This document shows positions 9,941 to 19,199 of a DNA stretch of 49,480 bases, piece after piece. The DNA lies in the NCBI GenBank assembly GCA_004376645.1, contig SOJC01000060.1:1-49480 (forward strand), in the 5' to 3' direction. Each line of letters starts with the position of its first letter. Position 1 is the first letter of the stretch. Source of the DNA: Candidatus Bathyarchaeota archaeon. GTDB taxonomy: Archaea > Thermoproteota > Bathyarchaeia > Bathyarchaeales > SOJC01. The notes under the pieces are model-generated. The model saw only the letters and a list, made by a program, of their open reading frames with translations. It searched no databases and was not told where the DNA came from. The position numbers and the translations under genes are program-made.

Positions 9941-10771
9941 GTGTCAAGCCAAGTGAAATGTCAACAGTGCAACGTTGAAACTTACATGCCTTTTAAGTGT
10001 CCATATTGCGGTCAATACTTCTGCGTTAAACACCGTTTACCTGAGAATCACAACTGCCCGAGACACTGGCTCGCCAAAGCGCCTCGAAGTCAGCCACCGA
10101 GAAAAGCGAGAACTCCAGAAACGCAGCCTTCCTACCAATACAAAGTGACTATGCTACCACGACAAAACCAAGGGAAAGTCATCGGGTTCAGCATAACTGA
10201 GCTGAAACATTTGTTGCTGGGAGCCATACTCACTCTTGCAATAGGATTGTCGATGCCTCTGTATAGCAACCCCGGCCTCTACAATTATCCTGAATTCTTC
10301 GTAACCGTATCGATTGTGTTCGCAATATCATTCATAGCTCATGAGTTCGCTCACAAGATAGTAGCTCAACATTACGGTTTGTGGGCGGAGTTTCGTGTAA
10401 CGATGTTTGGAGCCTTGATAACAATGCTGTCAATTATATCGCCCTTCAAGATTATTTCGCCGGGGGCCGTGATGATTGCAGGCAAGCCGGACAGGGAGAC
10501 TATTGGAAAGACTTCGATTGCAGGCCCACTCACAAATATCTCTCTGGCTCTACTCTTCCTAGTTTCTACGCAGCTATTGAGTGGCCTTAGCCTTAGGATC
10601 GCCGAGTTCGGTCTGCTAATTAACTCCGTGATAGCACTGTTTAACTTGATTCCCTTCGGGATTCTTGATGGTTTCAAAATATTTCTCTGGAGCAAGACAA
10701 TATGGGCTGCTGCCTTTCTCTTATCATTAGCTTTGACCATCTACTCGTATGCAGGATACCCCCCACTCTAA
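9941..10771 (+). CDS. AN1-type zinc finger fused to M50-type site-2 protease
   Basis: N-terminal CQQC..CPYCGQYFCVKHRLPENHNC; FIAHEFAHKIVA (HExxH) and NLIPFGILDGFKI (NxxPxxxxDG). Confidence 0.88.
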   Translation: MSSQVKCQQCNVETYMPFKCPYCGQYFCVKHRLPENHNCPRHWLAKAPRSQPPRKARTPETQPSYQYKVTMLPRQNQGKVIGFSITELKHLLLGAILTLAIGLSMPLYSNPGLYNYPEFFVTVSIVFAISFIAHEFAHKIVAQHYGLWAEFRVTMFGALITMLSIISPFKIISPGAVMIAGKPDRETIGKTSIAGPLTNISLALLFLVSTQLLSGLSLRIAEFGLLINSVIALFNLIPFGILDGFKIFLWSKTIWAAAFLLSLALTIYSYAGYPPL

Positions 10772-10825
10772 TACTTGCATGACTGAAGAAAGGATAATGT
10801 TGTTCAAAACAGTTTTGAGGGGGGG

Positions 10826-11449
10826 TTAGTCCCATTCTAATTCATAGTTTGCTGTTACCTTCACAACGTCATTGATATTAATTATTCCGTAAGGCTCAGC
10901 AATGTCGCATTGCACGTTCCACGTAGAATTAGACGGAGTAGCCTCGTAAGCACTGCAGACAATCACAACATCATAGAGGTCAACTACCAAGTCGTTATTG
11001 ATGTCTGCAAGAATCCAGCGGACGTCAAACAGTAGCGTGTCAACAGCAGGCGCTCCAGCGATGTTTACTGAGGCAAGCACTCTCCAAGTACCAAACGTCT
11101 CGGTTGGGTCGGGGGAAGAAGGAAAAGCAAATTTCGCAGTTGCGATACCGAACGTATTCGTTCGTTCAACGAAAATAAATATGCCCCCGTTTGGGTCAAA
11201 GAGTTGGAAAACAACATCTTTATTCATCTCAGGCCACCCGCCATAAGTCACATTCGCACAGAGAATCACTTCTTCCTCTGACGCAAACGGCGGGCATGGC
11301 ACAGCCTGTCCTCTACCTCCTTTCTGAGTGAAGAGATCTATATTTGGCTCCGCAGAAACTTGGTAAGCTTGCACTGCTGCAAATATGTTAGCATAGAGCA
11401 AGACAAGTATTATCCAGCAGATTATTCTCCTTAGCAACGCCCTTCTCAT
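10826..11449 (-). CDS. Exported protein with C-terminal dockerin-like module
   Basis: N-terminal signal-like hydrophobic stretch; ADINNDLVVDLYDVVIVCSAYEATPSNSTWNVQCDIAEPYGIININDVVKVTANY. Confidence 0.7.
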   Translation of the reverse strand: MRRALLRRIICWIILVLLYANIFAAVQAYQVSAEPNIDLFTQKGGRGQAVPCPPFASEEEVILCANVTYGGWPEMNKDVVFQLFDPNGGIFIFVERTNTFGIATAKFAFPSSPDPTETFGTWRVLASVNIAGAPAVDTLLFDVRWILADINNDLVVDLYDVVIVCSAYEATPSNSTWNVQCDIAEPYGIININDVVKVTANYELEWD

Positions 11450-11545
11450 GAAGCCTTAACACAGCGTAATTATTATCTCTTTTCTAAAAACTCTTAGTTC
11501 ACAATGGAACCTTGCATGCATAGGTCTGTTCTAAGCTATTGACCT

Positions 11546-11854
11546 TTAGAGGAGTTCGATGCTTATGTATACTTCTTCAGGCACCCGTATTCTCATGATT
11601 CGCCGCATAACCCGTTCTTCTGCATCGATGTCAATGAGCCTTTTGTGGATGCGCATCTCCCAACGATCCCAAGTAGGAGTACCCTCCCCAGAAGGAGCTT
11701 TCAAGACGGGAACTCTAAGTCGCTTCGTCGGCAGAGGGATTGGCCCAGTCATCTTCACTCCTGTCTTCTCGGCAATCGCACTCAGTTCGCCACAAACAGT
11801 TTCTAATCGTTTGTAGTCGGTGCTTGTAAGTCTTATCCGAGCTTTCCGAACCAT
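11546..11854 (-). CDS. rps10: 30S ribosomal protein uS10
   Basis: [76 protein letters not shown]. Confidence 0.95.
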   Translation of the reverse strand: MVRKARIRLTSTDYKRLETVCGELSAIAEKTGVKMTGPIPLPTKRLRVPVLKAPSGEGTPTWDRWEMRIHKRLIDIDAEERVMRRIMRIRVPEEVYISIELL

Positions 11855-11963
11855 TGCTGTAGCTTCTCCAGATATCTCACTTAACGACTCTCATATGTTT
11901 TAAATACTTTTTCATTAACGCCCAGATTTAATACACGTGCACACATATTCATGTTACCACACA

Positions 11964-13031
11964 CTAGACGTAATCTTCATCGCATCGTTTAATCACATGT
12001 ACAGCTGTTGCTTTGAATGAAGCATACACTTTTAGCCCAACATTCAATCCAAGTTCTTCTATTGCTTGTTTTGTCACTAGAGCCGAGAGACTGTTATCCA
12101 TGTATATCCTGAACGTTGCCCCGAATTGGGTAATACGTGTAATCTTTCCACTGATGCTGTTTCGTGCGCTGCTTTCTAACTTAACCTTGGATAAAACGAC
12201 GTTTTCTGGTCTAATGAACACGTTCACTTCTCCTTCTGTAAGACTTGAAAGTGCGCGTATATCGTAGTTTCCAATTTCAACTAGGGCCACACCATCTTCA
12301 CTCGATACTACTTTTCCTTCGACCACATTTTCCACACCAACAAAAGCCGCCATCTCCTCACTTGCAGGCTCATTGAAAACCTTGTAAGGCGTGTCAACTT
12401 GAATTACTTCACCATTCATCATCACGCCTATCCGGTCAGCCAACGCCAAAGCCTCGTCTTGATTATGGGTAATGTGGATTGTCGTCGCGCCTCGCACCTT
12501 ATGGATTCTCTTTAATTCTTCTCTCAGCGATTCTTGGGTCCTTGGATCCAAAGCACTTAATGGTTCATCCAAGAGTAGAATGTCAGGATCTATTACGAGG
12601 GCGCGGGCTAGTGCCACCCGCTGTTGTTCTCCGCCGGAAAGGGTGGAGGGAAACCTATCCTTCAAGTGAGAGATGTCTATGGAGTCCATGATGCTCTGGA
12701 CTTTAATTTCAACGTCTCTTTTGGGAACCTTACGCATTTTCAGGCCGAAGGCTACGTTTTTTTCTACACTCATATGGGGAAATAAGGAATAGTCTTGGTA
12801 GACGAACCCAATGTTGCGCTTCTCTGGTGGGATATGTGTAACGTTCTTTCCATTCAGCAGGATGTTTCCTTGACGGGGGATGTGAAACCCAGCAATGGTC
12901 TCGAGGATTAGGGTTTTCCCTGCAGCTGTAGGCCCGAGGATAACGAAGTACTCCCCTTGGGCCACGTTGAAGGACACGTTTTTGAGGGAGAAATCGCTCC
13001 ATTCGTGACTAACTTTTTCGAGAGTGATCAT
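11964..13031 (-). CDS. wtpC: Molybdate/tungstate ABC transporter ATP-binding protein
   Basis: Walker A GPTAAGKT, LSGGEQQRVALARAL, LLLDEPLSALD, C-terminal TOBE-like region; likely start MITLEK at 13031, overlapping the permease stop (ATGA). Confidence 0.85.
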   Translation of the reverse strand: MITLEKVSHEWSDFSLKNVSFNVAQGEYFVILGPTAAGKTLILETIAGFHIPRQGNILLNGKNVTHIPPEKRNIGFVYQDYSLFPHMSVEKNVAFGLKMRKVPKRDVEIKVQSIMDSIDISHLKDRFPSTLSGGEQQRVALARALVIDPDILLLDEPLSALDPRTQESLREELKRIHKVRGATTIHITHNQDEALALADRIGVMMNGEVIQVDTPYKVFNEPASEEMAAFVGVENVVEGKVVSSEDGVALVEIGNYDIRALSSLTEGEVNVFIRPENVVLSKVKLESSARNSISGKITRITQFGATFRIYMDNSLSALVTKQAIEELGLNVGLKVYASFKATAVHVIKRCDEDYV

Positions 13032-13846
13032 TTTCGTCGCTCCCAGTACTTCGCAGACATACGTAGAACGATGAAAATGCCAAGGCAAACGAGTATTAAG
13101 AGGACGGCTATGGGTTGAGAACCTTTTAGACCATGTGTGGTGAATTCATAGTATATTAAAATGGGAGCAATCATAGGATAGAAGGCTATTATCATTATGG
13201 CACCAAACTCGCTTACACCTCTAGCCCACGCCATCACCGCCCCTGAAAAAAGGTGGCGAATAGCTAAGGGTAATGTGATTCGGTAGAAGGCTTTCCACTG
13301 ACTAGCACCTAGAGTTCTGGCGACACGTTCGAGACGTGGATTGATGCTTTGAAAACCTTCCCTTGCAGCGTTTACATAGAATGGGGTGCTTACAAAAAGC
13401 ATCGCTACTACAATACCCCACAAAGAATCTTCAAAGATGATGCCGAGGTTGTAGAAAGCTTCTCCTACGGCGCTTCTGCGCATAAACAGTGCATATAGAG
13501 CTATTCCTGCGACGCTGTGCGGTATTATTACTGGTATATCTATGATGGATTCCACCATACTCTTTCCAAGAAAATCATGTCTGGCAAGGACATATGCCAG
13601 GGGCGTTCCTAGAATCATTGCGATCAAGGTTGCCAGAAAGGAAGCGTACAAAGTTAACAGAATTGACTTTATCACTGTTGGATCATTAGCCGCTTCAAGA
13701 AGGCTCTTTGGATCGAGCACGATTTGACGGAAGATCATGTTGAAGAGGGTGAGTATTGTGAAGAGTATTAAAATCGAACCTACAAATGAAAAAATCAGTG
13801 AAACGGGTTGACGTTTGGCACCTCTTAGAATTTTTCTGATGGACAT
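13028..13846 (-). CDS. wtpB: Molybdate/tungstate ABC transporter permease
   Basis: EAA-loop-like ARTLGASQWKAFYRITLPLAIRHLFSGAVMAWARGVSEFGAI; multiple TM helices. Confidence 0.88.
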   Translation of the reverse strand: MSIRKILRGAKRQPVSLIFSFVGSILILFTILTLFNMIFRQIVLDPKSLLEAANDPTVIKSILLTLYASFLATLIAMILGTPLAYVLARHDFLGKSMVESIIDIPVIIPHSVAGIALYALFMRRSAVGEAFYNLGIIFEDSLWGIVVAMLFVSTPFYVNAAREGFQSINPRLERVARTLGASQWKAFYRITLPLAIRHLFSGAVMAWARGVSEFGAIMIIAFYPMIAPILIYYEFTTHGLKGSQPIAVLLILVCLGIFIVLRMSAKYWERRK

Positions 13847-13850
13847 TGTC

Positions 13851-14918
13851 TCACTGTTGCACTACATATGTTTCAAGGCTTTTAGGAATCTTATCTATGT
13901 CATTTGTTATCCCCGGTACGACAGGTGGTTGCGCATTGTCGCGTAAGACACTTTGACCGAATTCGTTGATGATATACTTGATGAACTCTGCGGCAAGAGT
14001 TGGATTCTTAGCGTTATTGGGTATGGTCAAACCGTAGACAATTGGCTTCCCTGTACTGGTTTTTGTGGTTTTTTGAACCTTTACCTTCTTGTAGGTATCT
14101 CTATTGTCCTCAGAGCTCAAATCGATGGATTCAGGTAGTTCTAGAAACTTTAGTCCGTGTTGCTTTGCTACACTTGAGTACTCAAAGGCGTAGTCTAGTC
14201 CACCTTCCTGCACAAATGTCACAAGCTCAACAGACTTTTCTCTAATCATCAACCTATTCGTGTTGGGATTCAAATCTGTCATATTCGTGTCTATAGTATA
14301 TATCCCGTCGGCTTCAGACACTGTGATATCTGAATTAGCTTCAACTAGATCTTCAAAGATCATGTCGTCTCCATATTCAAATTCAGCAAGCTGTATAACC
14401 ATGGGCGCTCTATATCCGCAAGGATCCATGTTGGGGTTGGAGAAACCCCATTTCACGTCGTTTCTTCGAAGAATTTGGTACCAGTTGGTTGAGTTTATCT
14501 CGTCAGCGTATCTACTGTTGTTCGCATAGGCTAGGGTCATCTTGTTAACAGCGAATATTATGTACCAGTCTGTGTAGTTGGAATCAGAAGTCATCATCAT
14601 ACTCGGTATTAAAGTGTAATCTGCAGAGGCCAGTACATCACACTCTTCGCAAAGTTCAGTGATCTTTTGGACACGGGTGATGCTACCGCCAGGCTCTAAT
14701 TGCACTTCAACGTTTTTATGGTCAGCCTCGAACTGGGCTTTAATATCTTCAAAAGGAAGTGTCAGACTGCCTGCGCAGAAAATTTTTAGTACGATCCTCT
14801 GTGACCCAGTTGACCAATAGTAGAAAAGGCTACCTATTGTTGCAATGGTAAGAATAAAAATGGTTACACCTACTTGTATTGTGGTTAATCCACTTTTGGA
14901 TAGTATAATCTTATCCAT
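13851..14918 (-). CDS. wtpA: Molybdate/tungstate substrate-binding protein
   Basis: FCAGSLTLPFEDIKAQFEADHKNVEVQLEPGGSITRVQKITEL..DVLASADYTLIPSMM is typical of the WtpA/ModA class. Confidence 0.9.
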   Translation of the reverse strand: MDKIILSKSGLTTIQVGVTIFILTIATIGSLFYYWSTGSQRIVLKIFCAGSLTLPFEDIKAQFEADHKNVEVQLEPGGSITRVQKITELCEECDVLASADYTLIPSMMMTSDSNYTDWYIIFAVNKMTLAYANNSRYADEINSTNWYQILRRNDVKWGFSNPNMDPCGYRAPMVIQLAEFEYGDDMIFEDLVEANSDITVSEADGIYTIDTNMTDLNPNTNRLMIREKSVELVTFVQEGGLDYAFEYSSVAKQHGLKFLELPESIDLSSEDNRDTYKKVKVQKTTKTSTGKPIVYGLTIPNNAKNPTLAAEFIKYIINEFGQSVLRDNAQPPVVPGITNDIDKIPKSLETYVVQQ

Positions 14919-14954
14919 TTTTAAGTCACATTGTTATGTTTGGCTAAACATATC

Positions 14955-14982
14955 GCCGATATGATCTTATATGCATATCGGC
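14955..14982. promoter_or_regulatory. Candidate ModE-type operator: 9-bp perfect inverted repeat between wtpA and the regulator
   Basis: GCCGATATG - ATCTTATATG - CATATCGGC in the divergent intergenic region. Confidence 0.55.
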
Positions 14983-14992
14983 ATAATACTAC

Positions 14993-15571
14993 TTGAAATC
15001 CATGCTCATCCACAATAAACATAAGCTCCTGTGCAAAGTCTGGCTTGAATACAAGGGAAAACCTCTCTTAGGAAAAGGCGGAGCACAAATCCTAGGAGCT
15101 ATAAAAGAAGAAAAATCCATCTCCAAAGCAGCAAAAAAAGTTGGCATGTCATATCGATATGTGTGGAACTACCTAGCAAAGATTAGGAAAACTCTACATG
15201 AGCCAGTGGTACAAACCTACAAGGGTGGAAGAAAAGGCGGCGGAGGAGCCCACCTCACCCATCTTGGAGAAAGCCTGCTAAAAGAGTACAAGAGAGTTGA
15301 AGACTACGTGGGTGAGATTCTGGAGGATGAAGAATATTGGGAGGCGGTTGGATTAAAAATTAGTGCACGAAACCGACTGAAGGGAATAGTCCAAGAAGTT
15401 GACAAAGGCGTAGTCACCGCAAAAGTTAAGATTAAATTAGAAAAGCCTGTCGTCGTAACCGCAATCATATCCAAAGAAGCTGTTGAAGAATTAGACATAA
15501 AGGCTGGAGACAAAGTCGAAGCAGTAATCAAAGCAACAGAAGTTATGATTGCAAAAGAAAAACAAGCCTGA
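14993..15571 (+). CDS. ModE-like regulator: winged HTH plus TOBE/molbindin domain
   Basis: GKGGAQILGAIKEEKSISKAAKKVGMSYRYVWNYLAKI and SARNRLKGIVQEVDKGVVTAKVKIKLEKPVVVTAIISKEAVEELDIKAGDKVEAVIKATEVMI. Confidence 0.9.
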   Translation: MKSMLIHNKHKLLCKVWLEYKGKPLLGKGGAQILGAIKEEKSISKAAKKVGMSYRYVWNYLAKIRKTLHEPVVQTYKGGRKGGGGAHLTHLGESLLKEYKRVEDYVGEILEDEEYWEAVGLKISARNRLKGIVQEVDKGVVTAKVKIKLEKPVVVTAIISKEAVEELDIKAGDKVEAVIKATEVMIAKEKQA

Positions 15572-15994
15572 ATCAAGCTCTCAACTACACACCATATTAT
15601 AACCCCGTAATTTCCCTTCTCTTTTTTAAAGGGATTCCAAAAAGAATAGAGTGAAGCATATACCGTGTGTGCATTTGGTGATGCTCACGCAGTGGATTCA
15701 ACCTAGCGCGTCTTAAGGATAAAATCGACAGTTGTTTTCTAAGATCTACCTAACTCCAGGGATTTAATTATGTCCTTGTATGGATATGCATGCATACAAA
15801 GTCTCCACGAGCCCGCAACCATTTGCGCTCGATAATCTAGATTGTTTCAACTGAGTTCTATTGTTAGAAAAAAGAGTTTGAGAGCGTCGCACGCGCAACT
15901 TCTGGTAGCTTGACTCGAGGAGATAAAGTGCTTCTCTCTGGTTGGCGGAGTCACACGGTATACTGATGGGGTCTGTGATTATCTCTTTGGATAC

Positions 15995-16378
15995 CTAGAA
16001 GAACCTTCGTTTCTTCTTGGGCTCCCGCTGTTCAGGAGTTTGCTTCTGCTCGGGGACCATTTCTGGTTCCATCACTACCATTTCTTGTTGCGAAGATTGC
16101 TGATCTTGGGGTTCTGCAGGACTTTCCTTTTTTGGAGGTTCGTCCAGCTTCTTCTCAAGTTCCTTCACCTTGGTTTCAAGTTGGCCGATAGCGCCACGTT
16201 TAGCATTAATTTTCTCTTCTAATGCTCGTATCGCTGTATTCTCAGCATGCAAAGTAACCCTCTTTTCGAGTGTCTTGATGCTGTCGCCTAGGGTTTTCTC
16301 CTTCTCTTCCAATGACTGCAGTTCATTCTCAAGTTCAGCTTTCTTACTGTGTAACTCTTCAAGCTCAGGTTGACTCAT
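15995..16378 (-). CDS. coiled-coil hypothetical protein
   Basis: Heptad-rich sequence, low-complexity Q/P/E C-terminus. Confidence 0.55.
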   Translation of the reverse strand: MSQPELEELHSKKAELENELQSLEEKEKTLGDSIKTLEKRVTLHAENTAIRALEEKINAKRGAIGQLETKVKELEKKLDEPPKKESPAEPQDQQSSQQEMVVMEPEMVPEQKQTPEQREPKKKRRFF

Positions 16379-16667
16379 GACTGTTTCACTAGTAAAGCAC
16401 CATAGCAGACTGGAAATAAGTAGATTATGAAACCGGAATAGTTATTGAAAATTCAACTTTGGCAGAAGCGAAGAAAATCTTTGAACGGGGCTCCAAGGAG
16501 AAGAATAATGGTTGCTTAGCCACGCCATAGGCCCTCACAGCGTTGGCTCTTCGCATGTCGAGATTAAGAATAGTTCTCAAAAAATGTTATAGAAGATATC
16601 ATAAATAACGCTTAATTAAGGCGCTCGCACGAGTATTTGTTGGAGAAGGCTCTGGGAAGAAACACCA

Positions 16668-17282
16668 ATGAACTTTCTTGAGCTATTGCTTTCGCAATGC
16701 TTGAAGGATAAGAACCCACTGCTCGATCTTCAAGGCGCAGATCGACGGGTTTTGCAGATAGCCTCAGAGGATTTACTCAACTTTCTGAAGGTTCATTGGG
16801 GCTTAGCCTGCCAAGAGAATGGTGGTTACGACTTGGTTGAGAAGGTTCACAAATACTTCGAAGACAACCCTGAGGAATTTTCGGAGTTTGTGAGCATATG
16901 GGCAGGTCTGTGGATTAAGAAATGGAATGAGAGAGTCAAGCTCCTCATAGGAAAAGAAGGTTCTTCCCAATGGTCAAGAATCAACACCCGCTTAAAAACA
17001 GCTGAGTCTTTATGGCGGCAGATAAAGAAACGCGAAGAAGCTAAAGACATCATAGTCGAATCTCTAATAAAGAATGGTGAAATCTGCGGAACAACCATAA
17101 TGGCTGAAAACCTACTTAAACTGGAGATCGGAGTAATCGAATCCAGAAATTGCTGGAAAGATGAGAAGGAAAAACTCGTTAACCTTATAAATACCACATT
17201 GAAGAAGGCGCGACAACTATCTTGCAGTAAAGGCCCTCTTATTTTCGTGAAGATTGACAAGAAATACTTCGCATTGCACTAA
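16668..17282 (+). CDS. hypothetical protein (204 aa)
   Basis: Longest frame in region; no recognised motif. Confidence 0.5.
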   Translation: MNFLELLLSQCLKDKNPLLDLQGADRRVLQIASEDLLNFLKVHWGLACQENGGYDLVEKVHKYFEDNPEEFSEFVSIWAGLWIKKWNERVKLLIGKEGSSQWSRINTRLKTAESLWRQIKKREEAKDIIVESLIKNGEICGTTIMAENLLKLEIGVIESRNCWKDEKEKLVNLINTTLKKARQLSCSKGPLIFVKIDKKYFALH

Positions 17283-17318
17283 CTTGGCTATTCTTGATTC
17301 TAGACCCAGAAAACTAGT

Positions 17319-17516
17319 CTACCTAGTTCTTTCACCTTGAAGAGTTCTAGTTCGCCACGAATAACTGTTTAGTGTTGATTTTGCACCGTATCCACACGCA
17401 GCGCATCTCTTCTTCCTCATGTGGTAGGCTCTTCTGCCACATCTCCTACATTTGATGTGTACAAGTTTCTTTGAATGTTTTCCGAAAGATGTTGTCCCTT
17501 TTACCACGTTTGTCAC
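17319..17516 (-). CDS. rpl37e: 50S ribosomal protein L37e
   Basis: TSFGKHSKKLVHIKCRRCGRRAYHMRKKRCAACGYG. Confidence 0.95.
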   Translation of the reverse strand: MTNVVKGTTSFGKHSKKLVHIKCRRCGRRAYHMRKKRCAACGYGAKSTLNSYSWRTRTLQGERTR

Positions 17517-17755
17517 CGGGGAGGAGGTGAGATAATTACAACATTATCGCCGCGGACGATGAGAGTGCCTAGTTTTTTTATCTGCTCTGGATCAGTTGTA
17601 TCTTCAGTCTCGTCGAGCACCAAATTCAGATGCTGGTCGAACCCTTTCAGCTTTGCTCGCAGGCTCTTGCCGCCTTTCAAACGTATAAGCACTATCTTTC
17701 CCAAGCTTTCCTGAAGGATTTGGGTTGTCATCTCGCTCATTTTGACATCCACCAA
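17513..17755 (-). CDS. LSm/Sm-like archaeal RNA-binding protein
   Basis: GKIVLIRLKGGKSLRAKLKGFDQHLNLVLDETEDT...LGTLIVRGDNVVIISP; overlaps L37e start, a common archaeal pairing. Confidence 0.95.
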   Translation of the reverse strand: MVDVKMSEMTTQILQESLGKIVLIRLKGGKSLRAKLKGFDQHLNLVLDETEDTTDPEQIKKLGTLIVRGDNVVIISPPPR

Positions 17756-18027
17756 TGTGTGCGTTATTTAGGTGAAAGCACTAATCATTTAAATGTATCT
17801 ATATTGGATTTTTCCGTATCTTTAGGCTATTTCCGTTTTCGAAAGAAGTTAACACCTTCCATCATGCATGCAGCTTCATGTTTACCGTTGTGAGCAAAGC
17901 ACATATGGATGAATGGCTAAAGGGATTTAATTCTATATTGGCGTCAGTGCTTGAATTCTATAGAAGCACACAAACGTCTCCAGCCCGTGCATCTATGCAT
18001 GTGACATTTAAGGGGTTATTTGAATCT

Positions 18028-18486
18028 TCACTTATCCACGGTCACAATTTTAGGTCGAATAAACTTCGCACATTTCGAGCATTTTCGTCGGGAAAGCGTT
18101 CGCACCTTAGGATACCCCATGTGTTCCAATTGAGCTTTCGATATATGCTCTCGCCATTGGTTCTTGCAGTAGGGGCAACTCAACGTAACTGCCACCTCTT
18201 CAGCTACTCTAATCTTCTCCCTTCTAATCACCAAGATGACCACGCCAACAATCAGAAATACAACGCCCACAGTGACGTAATGCACAATCATCAATCCAAC
18301 TCCAAAGGCTATTTCAGGGTACTCTGCCCAAAGACTCTCGCTTACGGCGAGCATAATATCAGGAGATGTTAGTACTCCTATATCCCACCATTTCCAGAGT
18401 GTTACAAGGAGCAGTAATACTCCAAAGGCAGAGAGTAGAAGACCCAACGCATACCCGGTTTTCTTCTTAAGAACAGTCATCCCCAA
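18028..18486 (-). CDS. membrane protein with cytosolic zinc-ribbon-like domain
   Basis: Hydrophobic helices, then CPYCKNQW and CSKCAKF. Confidence 0.55.
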   Translation of the reverse strand: MGMTVLKKKTGYALGLLLSAFGVLLLLVTLWKWWDIGVLTSPDIMLAVSESLWAEYPEIAFGVGLMIVHYVTVGVVFLIVGVVILVIRREKIRVAEEVAVTLSCPYCKNQWREHISKAQLEHMGYPKVRTLSRRKCSKCAKFIRPKIVTVDK

Positions 18487-18648
18487 CCAATATACACCAG
18501 CGGTCTTGAGTTGTAGTATTTTGTTTATTTGTTTTGTGTGAGTCTGTCAATCGAAGAACTATCTCGAACTCATATGTATGAAACGTAGTTTGTAGAACGA
18601 CCCTGAAAGCTAATATCCTACAGAGAAACATTAGAGGAACGATGTTAG

Positions 18649-19077
18649 ATGGTAAGGCTTCTGTCTCCACTAGAAGCCAGCAACTTGAAAGAGAGGCTTC
18701 TCACAAAACTTAACCTGCCCTACTGCAAGATAGCGAATTCTCTCTATGAGGTAAATGGAAAGAGAGTGAACGTTAGAGTCACTTCTCGAAGATCTTCAGG
18801 TCGGTACTGGTTTAACATTCAAAGGAAGAATGTGGATTCCTACATTTGGATATGCTATGACCCGCAGATTGAAGATTGGGAATCATATTATTGGATACCG
18901 TCAGAGGAAATGTGGAACATTGTTAGTCACGGTTCTTATAGAGATAGAACTTGGGAGAGAAGTGGACGCTCGATCCCGAATTTTGAGATCGACCCACAAA
19001 AAGATCTATATGTTGGAGGCGGAAGGACAAAGACGTCAATTGGCAGGTTTCGAAACCTGAGAAGACTACCACAGTAG
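18649..19077 (+). CDS. hypothetical protein (142 aa)
   Basis: Open frame with aromatic-rich core RYWFNIQRKNVDSYIWICYDP. Confidence 0.5.
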   Translation: MVRLLSPLEASNLKERLLTKLNLPYCKIANSLYEVNGKRVNVRVTSRRSSGRYWFNIQRKNVDSYIWICYDPQIEDWESYYWIPSEEMWNIVSHGSYRDRTWERSGRSIPNFEIDPQKDLYVGGGRTKTSIGRFRNLRRLPQ

Positions 19078-19199
19078 ACCGTTCACAGAGACTTCAAGGA
19101 ACCAAAAGAAAATGCGTGAAAACGCATGGAGATAGATTTGCTGAGCAAAAACAATATGAATCTCGCCATTCACCTTCTCTCACCTACTCTTTGGTGACA

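Noticed and set aside
10800-10830. TCAAAAC-A-GTTTTGA next to a G7 run as a stem-loop terminator
   Set aside because: One-base loop cannot form a stable hairpin; palindrome noted but function unsupported.
15580-15990. 410-bp gap after the ModE-like gene as a structured ncRNA
   Set aside because: No RNase P, SRP or other signature recognised; would need covariance-model search and comparative alignment.
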